A stretch of DNA of 40,304 bases from a virus. Location of the stretch: the IMG/VR virus record IMGVR_UViG_3300004807_000049, positions 1-40,304 of that record; one strand, written 5' to 3'. This document shows positions 8,392 to 21,000 of this stretch, piece by piece; positions within the stretch are counted from its first letter, which is position 1; the number at the start of each line of letters is the position of its first letter. The notes under the pieces are model-generated. The model had not been told where the DNA came from and ran no database searches. It saw only the letters and a program-made list of their open reading frames with translations. Made by a program: the position numbers and the translations under genes.

Positions 8392-9036
8392 TTAACTTCC
8401 GTTAGTTAGACTTTGTATTCTAACAGTATAATCTATCTGAATTAATCTGTTTAAGGCCTTCTGTACTGGATGGAAAATTACATGCGTAAGTAATGGGCCT
8501 AAATTTTGACCAGTAGGATCGTATCCTCTGAGCCCTAATTCATCAAATACAAAAGTATTATTAGAAGAAACGCTAGAATCAAATGCAGGTTGTCCTGCAG
8601 GTTCACCAAAATCGAGTAAACAACTTACTAACACGTCAGAATAATAGGTTCCTGGAATATGTCGAACTTCCATAAAATTTCTAGAAGGATCAACATCATA
8701 CGGATTACTAGAATCTACTACTTTATAATAAGTTTGATTATACAAAGCAGCATTAGATCCTATTACATTCGGAGTAAGATACGTGATAATACCAGTTGGG
8801 TCTATACGACTGCCACCATTCCCAAACGCCATTTCAGAAATAAAACTTTGCCCAATATTAGCAACACTATTAGCTAATGCGATTGAGAAATTCTCATAAT
8901 GAATTGCATTTCTTTTATCAACAAAAATTTCCTCTGTTTGAGGATCATAAATTTTAATATGTCCTTGTATTCTCAGAGATCCTAATTCATTAGGATTTTT
9001 TGAATTTTGATGATTTTGTATCATATTTTCATCCAT
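8392..9036 (-). CDS. Virion structural protein, baseplate-region, 214 aa
   Basis: Conserved-looking virion protein between the giant wedge gene and the fibre array; I recall similar sequences in aquatic T4-like phages as unnamed structural proteins. Features: GSLRIQGHIKIYDPQTEEIF, VDKRNAIHYENFSIALA, MAFGNGG, and a C-terminal HPVQKALNRLIQIDYTVRI. The frame is open upstream to 9126, but I choose ATG 9036. That start leaves a 10 nt gap after the giant gene stop (9047) and lies 30 nt downstream of the late-promoter-like GATAAATA at 9066-9073. ATG 9060 would overlap by 14 nt and is the alternative. Position suggests a role like T4 gp8-gp10, linking wedge to fibres, but homology is not evident. Confidence 0.75.
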   Translation of the reverse strand: MDENMIQNHQNSKNPNELGSLRIQGHIKIYDPQTEEIFVDKRNAIHYENFSIALANSVANIGQSFISEMAFGNGGSRIDPTGIITYLTPNVIGSNAALYNQTYYKVVDSSNPYDVDPSRNFMEVRHIPGTYYSDVLVSCLLDFGEPAGQPAFDSSVSSNNTFVFDELGLRGYDPTGQNLGPLLTHVIFHPVQKALNRLIQIDYTVRIQSLTNGS

Positions 9037-9046
9037 TTTTTCTTTT

Positions 9047-12000
9047 TTATAATTGTCCATAGTAATATTTATCCGGAAGAGCTGTTGGTGCATCACGTAA
9101 AAATACACCAAATAGACCGTTATCAACTAAAATAGAAGTATTAGTTGCGGCATACATGGTATTTGCTGCGACTTTTTGTAGTAGGGTAATTTGAGTACCA
9201 GTTATTAAATTTGTTAAATTTAAATTTAAAATAGCTGTTCCTGTTGTACCATAAGAAGTTAAATTATTAATCGAATAATCCGGTTCTACATAATTTAGCC
9301 CAGTGTATATAAATCCGTTAATAGACGATATATTATTTGAATCTAAATAAATCCACATTTGATTAGTTGTTGTAACCAAATAAGAATCATATAATTTAAC
9401 AGATTTTGAAAAAGTAGCGGTAGTAGCAGTAGAAACTGTACCAATTATATTATATGGATATGTATCATAACTTACTGAGATGTCTTGCTTATAATATCCG
9501 TCTTTCTTTAAAACAGTTCCTGCATACAACACGGTGAACTGATCATTTAAAGTGCCTGTATTTAAATTAATACCATTAATTAAATACGAGCTGGTATTAG
9601 TAACTGTAAGTACTTGTTTTATTGTGCTTTCTTTATAAGGAGCATTTTGATATATACCTTGATCTATCACCGAAGTTCCTGCAGGGTAAACAGATTTCGC
9701 TCCTGTTCCTAAAGTACTTCTTCTTAGATTACTCAATACGTTATGATTAATATTTAAAAATTCTATCCATTCTCCGTTAATTAAAATAGATCCTGGTATT
9801 TTTTTAACTAAATCAGGTTCAGTTAATACATCTGCATTTTCAACTACAATTGTAGTTGAGGTAGAATATAAAGGCTCTGCTAAACGAGTAGTATTATCTC
9901 TACTAATTCGTTTAAATTGTGATCTACCTAAAATATCTGTAAAGACTCTATATCCGACCGCTCCTTTATTTAAATAAGAATTAGTCATGCTTAATACCGA
10001 AATTGTTTGGCCGGGAATATAAGGATAAGTGTCTCTAATAGACAATACACTTCCAGTACTATCTAAATAAAAATCTATACCATTAATTAATGCATTATTT
10101 TCAACAGTTACCCAAACATATTGATCACTTAATATCGGACGACTTAAATTGTACCGATTTGATGGTCGAGATATGAAAGTGTCGGTTCTAATTAAGCTAT
10201 TATCTCCGTCCGTGAAAGATATTACTTTTAATAAATTGCCTAATCCATAGTTTGCAGTAGGTTTAATATAAATGTATCCATCATCAAAATAATAATCACT
10301 GAAAGTATGGTTTGTTATAGCCATAGCATCGCCGGTTTGCAAGAACCCTGGATAAAATACAACAGTATTATTTGGCTGATCTACGTAAAAATCAATACCA
10401 TTTCTAATCTTAATACCATTAACAAATATTTCTAATTCACTTGAATCAAAAGTTCCTGAAGGATAAGTGGTATTAGGATCAATTAAGAATATTGTTTGTC
10501 CTCCTGATACTGAATAATATACAGTTGTAGGAGAAATTAATCGTTTTCCATCTATTTCAACAATAGCCTGTGCGTTAGCCGGGCCTAAATTTCCTGGATA
10601 TACGGATAATTGATAAGACGTTGTTACTCCGTCACCGATAAAATATTCTTCCGTTACATTGCTAAATTGATGATGAATTGACGAAAATGACCAGGCCTGC
10701 AGTGTATTTGTACCGGTACTAATACCATTTACAATTAATTTTCCAGAACTTAATAAGTATTGATCACTGGTCAGCTGTACTCCGTTTAAAGTAGCATATA
10801 TACTTCCGATCTCGTCAGCAAACCCGACATGTACACTTATGGTTGAAGAATTTGTAACCGTTGCAAAATCGCTAGAAATTAAATCAACCCCGCCTATTCC
10901 TACAACTGTTATTCCTAATACTCCAGTGCTAGTCTGTGTATTGATATTAATTGTATTATTATTAAAATCTATACTATAATCATATCCGTAGGTTAATACT
11001 GAATTATTAAACACCACCATAGTTGATGCATCATTAGGAGGCATCATCGGCAAGCTAAATGTTGTACTTGTACCAGTTTGAGTAATTTGGTTAATAGAAT
11101 GAACAACTAACGGACTTCCCGAATGTGTTCGAGTATAAACTGATATACCCACGCTTTCATACATTTCTCCCTTTATCATTTCTTCAGGGCTATTGCTTGT
11201 ATAAGGAGATATAAAACTTTCTCCATCGACTATTGTATCTTCTGGATTTATTCCTAATGCAGTGGTATAACCTAGATCTCCTCCATCTAATATAGTATCT
11301 AATACCCCTGGAGTAAGATTATATTCCCAAAATTCTAAAAGAATTGTTCCTGCTACTATTGCTTCTGTAATAGTCGAACTAAAGATTACGGAACTAGCTG
11401 TAGATACAATACCGACAACAACTACCGAAGAATCGTTAAATTTATTATTATTAGTTGTATTTGTATTTAAAGATACTGTATTAACTCTTAAGCCCGGATA
11501 TATACCGGTTAAGTTACTAACAATTAATGTATTAGTTCCAGCTAATGCTGCAGAAGAAACAGTTGCAGTTGTATAATAACTAGAATCATCACCATACAAT
11601 GACTCGCCTAATGGAGACATATCCCAATTAGTGGTATAATCAAACATCAATCCTTGTACTTGAACCGATGGAAAATCTATTCCATTCATTAACTGAGATA
11701 CATCATTGCCCGGCATCCCTATTGTAGGTTGATAATAATACCCGATCCTTCCAACAGCATTGAATATATTGATATTTTTATTATAAGTTATTGAAACTAT
11801 CTGTCCGACAGTTGGAATAGAATTTAATACCAATGTTGATACTAGTCTATGATATCCGTCGACTAATTGTTTGGTTGTAATAATATCATATTGAGACGCT
11901 AGAACTCTTGTTCCTATATCATTATTGCTTATTACAACAGAAATATTAGATTTTTTATGTTCAGCCGGCCATGTTAAAGTAAATTCATAAGTATTTCCAT

Positions 12001-15000
12001 CAGCGATAAATCTATCATAAACTGTATTATTATCTATCTCGTTGAATGGAGTTATTCTATCAAATTTCATTTCTAAAATGTTTCTTCTAACTTTATTGTT
12101 AGACATTCTAGCATAGACTTTAGCAGGCGATAATGAAGTAGATCCGCCACCTACTAATAATATTGTAGGAGTTTTTGTATATCCACTTCCCGGATTAGTT
12201 ATAACAACTGAAGTTACCTTTCCTAGAGAAATATGTGCCTCACCTGTGGCTCCACTTCCGGTATCTCCATCTGCTGAAATTATCTCTACTCGAGGAACTG
12301 CAGTATATCCACTTCCTGGATAAGAAACAACTGCACTTTCGACTGATAATGTATAATGGTCATTCCAGGATTTCCAAGGATATTGATTTAATAATTTGCC
12401 ATCGTCGAGTACATTTATGAAAGATTGTTGAGTTTGATCATAATAAGAAGGAAGATCAAAATCTGTCATATATGAGTTAGAATTATCCGAAGTGTCATAA
12501 TTTACTTGATAATTTCTAATTTTACTATGATAAGGTTTAACTTCTTCTAGATACTCTTCATAATAGGTACTATTTTGAAATCTATAAACTGGTCGTTGAT
12601 CTAAAGATCCTGCTAAATTCTTTACATTTAAGAATGCTGTCTTAAATGCCCAATCTAAAAATTTCTGTTCAGTAAATGCATATTTTACTGCTTTGAAGAA
12701 AGTATAATTCCAGTAAACTTTTAAAGACCCTACAAATATATCATTTTTAATGGCATTTAAAATATTAATCAATTCTGTTATAGGGGTTTGATCATATAAA
12801 GTTTGGTCATATGTAAAATGATAATCATAATTATAATAACTATTCTTTAAATTCCACAAGTTATCACTAAGCTGTATAGTAGCATTTTCACTTCGAACTA
12901 AATTATATTCTTCTCCGAAGTTTCCACCTGACTCGATTTTTTCTAAAATAATATATCTACCGTTGCCTTGGTTGTTAACTTTTACGTAAGAACCATTAGA
13001 AATATTAATTTCATTTAATTGCCAAACTCCATCTATTGTGGCTGCTAACGGTTTTAATCTATCATAATCTTCACTGACCCAATCAGTATAAGACCAGTAT
13101 TGGGTAGTATCGTAGTCTTGTGTATGTACTTTAACCCATTTATTATTAATTCTTTGATACTTGGCCCAGAGATTGTTACTATTAATATCGGATCTTACTA
13201 TCACAGTATAAGGTCTCACCACGAGACTAGGCGGTTGACTAAATCCTGTTCCTGCATTATCTATAGAGGCTGATATAATATTCCCTGTCTCATTAACAAT
13301 AGTCGAAATTGCTGCATTATTGAGATTATCCCCAGAAATAGGTATTATTTCAACCGTCGGACCAGCCCATGTTATAGGGTTACCTAGATTATCTAATTCA
13401 ATAGGTAATAGATTTCCATATGAGGTTCCGGAATTAACAATCTGTACATTTGATATTGAACCATTATTGATCTGACAAGTTAATAAAGCTGTGATTTTGT
13501 CAACCGTGACTAAACTAGTTAATTCATCATATGAATCAACAATCAAATCGTAAGTTTTAGAATATATGTCAGGTATTTCTTCTTTACTGTTTAAAGTAGT
13601 AAAATTAGCAATATCTGAAATACGATATTGAGAAAGAATACTATTAACATATTCGATAATATTACGTAATGCTTCTGTTCTATCTACAAACATGCTCTGT
13701 CTTGGTCTAATCTCTATTCCATATTTTTGTCGATCACTCAGTAACGGATCTGGAATAATATTTCCTAAACTATCATAACCGACTAAACTATCGATTAATT
13801 TTTTATTAAGCATAGTAGTAGGCATGTATTTTTCATCACCTTCGCTTAATAAGACCCATTCAGTGTGCTGGTTAATATTATTATTAATAGAATCAGAAGA
13901 AATATTCAGATAGATATTATTAGAATCGAGATCATTTTTTACATTAGTCACTGCAATTGCATTTTGTGATAATGGAGAAACAAATTTAGTTCCGTTACTA
14001 GAAGGATTATAAATTAAGTTAGAAACTTCATTTGCAGAAATTCTTCTATTTTTTGCATTTGGAACAACTACAGTGTTCTTAACCCAATAAAAATATACAT
14101 TAGTTGCTGCACCTGTACTAGAATCATAATATTGTTTTACACTTATAACGCTGTTATCAGGATATTTAGGTTGACCACTAATATTCTTAGACAACCCATC
14201 AATAGTGTCTGCTAAAGAACTCCATTGGCTTGGAAGATACTCGCTCTTAACCCACTCATAAACATCTATGCTACATCCTGGGAATAGTTGACCCCACGAG
14301 TTTTTTCTATATTCTAAATCACTTTGTTCATACCAAACATATTTGACTGTAGATAAATCCCACCATAATTCGCCTACATGATCTTCAATCCAACTGGTAT
14401 TAGTATCTACGTTTACCCCTTGAGTACCAATACTATATATTGCAGGATCAAATGCCGTTTTATATCTAAGTTCTTGATCCGCAATACCTAAAATTTTACC
14501 TTTTACTGGATCGAAAATATCCAAGTAATCAATAATTTTAGATTTTTGACTATCAATTGTTACAGCTCTTTTAATTTTAGAAATATCTACCAAATCATCT
14601 TGCTGTCTTAATATTGTCCAAGTATTCGAATCTTTAACAATCTGCGAGAATTGATAAAAAGCGCCATGATCCGGAGAAGCGGTTGGTGCTCCTACAAACA
14701 CACTTCCATTAGAAATAACAATGCTAGCTCCGTAATTGCTTCCATTTAATACTGTTCCGTTATCGAATAATTCTCTAGCAAAAATAAATTTAGAATTTCT
14801 TCTTTCAAAGATATAAACCGATCCGGAATTAGGTATTTCATCATAAAAACTAGTAGTATCATTATCAAAGATTGTTGTACCATTATCTATTGTTGAATTT
14901 AATCGCTGTGTTCCGTTCGAAGAAATATAAACAGTATTATCTTTTACAGAAATGTGTGTTCCAAAATTTAAACCCTGATTTTTAAGAGGATTATGAAGAG

Positions 15001-18000
15001 TTTGTATTAATTGATAAGCTCCTCCAATTTTATTATATACATAAACCTTACCAGGACCGTTAATGTTATCAGTTACCGAAGTCGAGGATATGAATAAGTA
15101 AGATCCATCGTCGTTACCCGCAATTGCAGAACCCCAATAATCATTACTTGTGAGATCCGAAACTGGATAAATTGAATCAATTAAATTTGTTCCATTATAA
15201 ATTTTTACACAAGAACTGGTATTTTGAACATTAGGAGTAGAAATTAACACCACAGACCCATCAATATTGCCGGCAATTAGATACTTGTTAGTTCCAGTAG
15301 TAGCATTTATTATGCCTGTAGCATCTAAAGTTCCGGAAATACCTGTTGCAGTATTAAAGACATTTAAATTAAAAGTATAAATCAAAGATTCTAAAGGTGA
15401 AGTAACATATAAAGTTTTACCTCCTAAAGAATTAAAAGTTTTTGTTAGATAAATCTCATCTCCGAACTGTGTATTAATAGTTCCGGTTGTAAAATCTGTT
15501 ACAAAATTACCAATCGTATCAGAGACCTGAATTAAATTAGCATCAGGAGCACCGGCTATAATAATATTAAAATCTTTATCATATATTAAAGATTTTCCTA
15601 AAGCATTAGAAGATGCCCGATAATTAGGATTGTTTAAACTAAACGTACTAATCAGTGTCGGTGATTGGTTATATAACCCATTGTAAATAAAAACTTTACC
15701 GTATCCGGTATTGGTATCATAGTAATAAGGTGAACTTACCGCTAATATATCTCCATTATCGGACGAGGCTAATCGATAACCGAAATATTGATTAACAGAC
15801 TGCACTCCATTTATAAATTCTACTGAAGGGTTAAAATTATTAATTTTTTGATAAACAGCCCATTTTGCCCAATCAGAGTTTCCTTCTCCAGAGTCTGCCC
15901 AAACTTTCTCATTAAATTTTAAAGATAATGAAGATTGTAAATCATCAATATTATCAAATTCATTAATTCTTACACTAATAAATTTAAATAATAACGCTTC
16001 TGTTGTTGGTTCTGAAACTGAACTAAGGGTGGTCGCTACTGAAAAAGATGTCAGAGAAGGAATACTTAGTACTTCATATACTCCGTCTGTTCCGTTATCT
16101 AATCCAGTAATAGAAATAATATCTCCTACAGATAGGTAATGATAAACATTAGTTTTAAATAATAATGAAGATGCAGGATTTAATATCGAGGATTCTATTA
16201 CTTTTGCTGTCTGTTTGGTATATCTTAAAACGTCCCAATCATTATTACTCTTAAATCCAAGCCAAATAGTATCTCCATCATTAAGATTACCATTATTAGC
16301 AATATCAAATAGACTATTTTTATTATAAGCTGTGGCACTAATATCGTCTGTTCTTACATAGCCTGCTGTTGGTAGTAATAAATTATTACTCAAATAAGTG
16401 CATGACGAAACCACAGAAAACACATTATTGGGCGAGTAGTTCGAAGGAGAAATACTTAGATCATTAGGTAATATATAAGATAAAGAATCATTATTTTTTG
16501 TAAATGATTGTTCAACAAATTTTATGATCTGACTATTTTCTTTAAATTCTAATTCTTTTAAAGGAAATTCTATTTCATTATATGTTGTATAATTTCCATA
16601 AGATCCTATTCTAAAAGCCCATTCTTCTTTAAAGTTTAATTGGCCTTGTAAATTATGAATACTAGCTTTTGCTAATTTATTAATCGCATTAGCTGTACCT
16701 TTTTCTTTAATAAAACCTTGATAAAATTTATATTGTGCAATAGGATCAACAATGATATTAGTTAAATAATCTCGAGGAGTATACCCTAGCAGATGCTGGG
16801 CCATTTTTTGTTGTCCTGCATCAAAATTATCAATATCTAAACTGTAAAAATCTTCAAATTGACTAATTTTATAATCAAAATTCGGCAATAACCTAGCAAT
16901 TGGCTTACTACCTAAAGAATTCCAAGAATTAAAATTAAAAGTTGCAACTCCTGGTAAATTAGTCTTGGCCGAATAATATTTTCCAGAGTATTTGACAACA
17001 TCAGCAGCCGTATAATCTTTATAAGATTGCCAATCTGATATAACTGCTTCGTCATAAACAAATCCTGGACTTAAATAATCGCCATTCCAATCACCGGTGA
17101 TAAATCCAGATATTTTTATTCTAGATTGCCTATATCCGGTTTCTATATCATAGATAATATCTCCAAACATACTGGTATTATTCAGTATAATCGCATGTTC
17201 TTTTTGAATTAAATTTAATTTGGCAAAATATAATCCTTGATTAGTATTTTGAACAGTAATAGAACAAATATTATCTTTTCTCGAAATATTAAAATCATTA
17301 TAAGGAAATGGTTGACCGTTCGCAGTTAATAAACTATATTCATAAAAACTATTAAGTACATTATCAACTACAGAATTAGTAAATTGTAAATCAATTTGAT
17401 TAGCAAAAGGACTAATAGTTATAATTGATCCATTGGCCCACCCTTGGGTAGTCCAATATAAAAATTCTTTTGCACTGTATTTCCAATTTAAAATTACACC
17501 TAACTCCGAATTATACTGATTAAACTGGAATCCTTGACCAATCAAGTATTGTCCATATCCTACAATAATATCATAAACTTCTTGAATTGTGTCAAAACTA
17601 GTACCATAAGGAATAATAGTATTTTCTTCTTCAAACTCGATTGTATCATACGCTGTCGAGCCGCCGATTATCGGTAATTGAGATAATTTAATATATTCTG
17701 TTATATTAAAAGAATTTCCAGAATTTGTAGTTAAATTTACGGTATAATATTGATTATTATATTCAACTACTTGCCCTGCTTGATATAAAGTATTTTCTGT
17801 CCAATGCAAATAAGGCAGAGATTTACCACCAACATTAACTATAGTATCATTATTTTTATGTATAGGTAATTTAACTGTAAAATAGGGATTTTCTTTATCA
17901 TATCCTTTTACTACGAATTGTGCATTTCTTTTTTCTACAATAATGCCTGAGATACTTAAGGATTTAATAGGATTACTTATATTGTAAAATAAATCATAAT

Positions 18001-21000
18001 TTTCATTAGGTAGCAGTACACCAGGGCTGGCTGAATTAGGACTTACTGAATCAATTAATATTTCTAATTTATCTTTACTTAAAAATCCGCCTGCTTTATA
18101 AAACAGATTAAAATCTACATAAGATAAATCTTCTTTGAGTATCGATAGATATCCTGAAGATCTTTTTCTTCCTCTTTCTACTACCATCATACTATAACCA
18201 GAGGTTAAAGTATCATTGTCTGAAAAAATATAAACAGATTTTAAATTTAAAAAATCATTGTACGGTCCATAACGATATTGACCGGTAATATCCTTAGATA
18301 ATCTTGCAGGATCATACATTTTAGCGGCGTAATCTGCAGGTTTAGTCAATGCTAATATTATCTGTACTGCAAAAGGCCATAAACTACTACGTCTCCAAGC
18401 GGTTTCAGCAGGAGCGTAATCACCAAAATTCCAATTTTGATCTGTATTATTGAAAGATCCTTCGATTGTAATTCCATTCCAATATCTGAGATCAACAATA
18501 TTGCCATGTTCATCGACCGGAATGATATTAGTTAACCCCGGTCTAGCATAAGTTAAATCAATACCTGCTCTAGATCCTTGTCTAATTAACCCAGCTTCTA
18601 AATCTTCCCATAAATTTAAATTACCTGAGGTATAAGGAGCCGGACCATATTCCGATTCCCACCAAGAAGGCATGACACTAAACCCTAACATTTCCCAAGG
18701 ACAAGTGTCAGGTCTATCAGTATCAAAATAATATTTGTAAATACCTCTCCATCCTCCGATGGACAAAGGATTTCCTAAATAATCAAAAGATGAACTATAA
18801 TTATAAGATTTATATTCGTTTACATCATACGTAACATTTTCAATATAATTTATATTAAAAGTAGTTGCCCATTTAATAAAATCTGCTTCTACTAATTTAT
18901 ATATTTCCTGGTATGAATAATTATTTTGTCTAAATATTCCAGGAAGTATTTTATCAATATTCATTAATTCTTGATTATATTCGGTTTTTAAATTATTAAA
19001 AACTCTTAATTCAAATTCTAATAATAATAAATCTCTAAAATCATAATTCTCTTGATTAAATTGATCAATTGTTGTGTAAGCAATAGATATACTACCATCA
19101 TGTCCTTGTAATACAACCTGAGGATTTATATAAGAATAATCTATAAAAATACTAGGTATATACTTAGGATAGATACCTAATTTAGTAGGAGTAGGAGGAA
19201 TATAATTACCTACGGTAGAATTATAATCTTTAATTATAAGAATATCGCCTACCGTTAAATTTGAAATTATCTCTACGGTTGAATATTCTTCATTAAAGAT
19301 ATAATCTTGCCCATGTACTAACAATTTCTCATTTAAATATAATAGAACTGATCTAAAAGAAAGCGAGTTAAGAGAAAACCCGATAGATAGAGGATAAATT
19401 GTATTTCTAGAATCAGTTATAGTATATGTTTGTTTGGAATTAGAGTTACCGTAGGCAACCATATCACTTTGACTATACGGAAATGAAGAATTCTTAGATA
19501 GGTTTAATTCGTTAATTACTTGATCTAAAGAATCCGAAATGCTTAAATTTGTATCAGCATTTGAAATGTTTTTAATCAAATTTAATTTAAATTGATAATA
19601 ATCATTTCCTACCATTCTTGTCGATGGTATTAAACTATGTTCTATATTTCCAATAAACTCTTGAGAAAATGCTAATGGATTATTATTTGTAATAATTCTA
19701 GATCCATATTTTGATATATCCGGAAGACTCTTTAAATTGCTAACCCCAGGATAGTCTCCAACGAATCTCGGATCTCTGTCAATCATAGATTTAACATGAT
19801 CCGAAATCTCACTAAATGTAAATTGCAAAATTTTTCCGTTTAGTGGGTTGTTGGTAAGATTAATGGGTGTTTGATATTTTCCTGTTTCATTAGGATTTTT
19901 AGAAGTATATAGATTGATTAAAACATTTGTAGCAGTATTAAAAGATTTATTAAATTGCAAGTTTAAATCATCTTTGTTTCTAATTACATTGTAATTTGAT
20001 GATTTTAATTTATTATTATTAATAAAAACTTCTAAAGATAAATCTTCAATAGATGCTGAATTATCAAATACCGTAATAGGAACTGTGTTACCACTACTTA
20101 CAGTTTGAAACTGTTGAACTGGGATTTGATATTCTGATCCTTTAGTCCAAATATTAACAAACTTAAATCCTAAATCACCATTATTAATTCTTAAAAAAGT
20201 CTCAGATGTTGGAATCTCTGTTACAGAATCTGGAGCTAACAATTTAATTATATCAGAGTTAAAATAATTTTGAAATAAAAATAAGCCTTCTACACCGATA
20301 TTTTTATAAAGTAATGGGAATCCCAATACAGGGTCGTTTGCTCCCGATCCTATAGCATATCCAAAAATCTTATTTCCGGAAAATATAGAATCATAATACG
20401 ATCTATCACTATAACTATTACCATTATTATCAAATAAATCAAACAAAGGAGCTTGATTTAATCGAGTTCTTTGTTGAGATAGAACCCATTCAGAACCATT
20501 AAACCACCATTCGACTGCTTTTCCGGTATTTCCGGATAATATTACAACACTATTACCAAAAACCGGGTCAATTACTTTTACTAAATTAATCTTATAAACA
20601 CCATTTATTCTACTTAATGTAACTTCATATACCTTTCCTCTTATTAAAGGATCTGTATCGGCATTAAAAATTACTTTTTGTCCGGGCTGAAGCGGTAACC
20701 CGTCAACAGTCGAAGATGTTGACCCTTCTATAGTAGAAAATACATCTTGGTTTGTTTGATCAATCAGATCAACTGAAGATATGCTATTTGTGCCGAAATT
20801 ATATAATTGTAAATTGGATTTAAATTCTACAATAGGATAAACTGCTCTTCTTTCGACAGGAAAGTCAGGAATAATTCCATTAGCAGCGGCTGAGGTTCTA
20901 ATAACGTCACTATGAAACCAACGATTGTATCTCGACCAAGGATTAAGATCTTGACTTGATCGGTTAATGGTAACATATTCAGGAGTTAAAGGTAGATTTT

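Noticed and set aside
8392-9126. Longer start (9126) for the 214 aa virion gene
   Set aside because: It would overlap the giant gene by 80 nt; ATG 9036 fits the promoter and gap better.
12235-12420. Short frame inside the giant gene, opposite strand
   Set aside because: No motif, no ribosome site, embedded in a confident coding frame; shadow.
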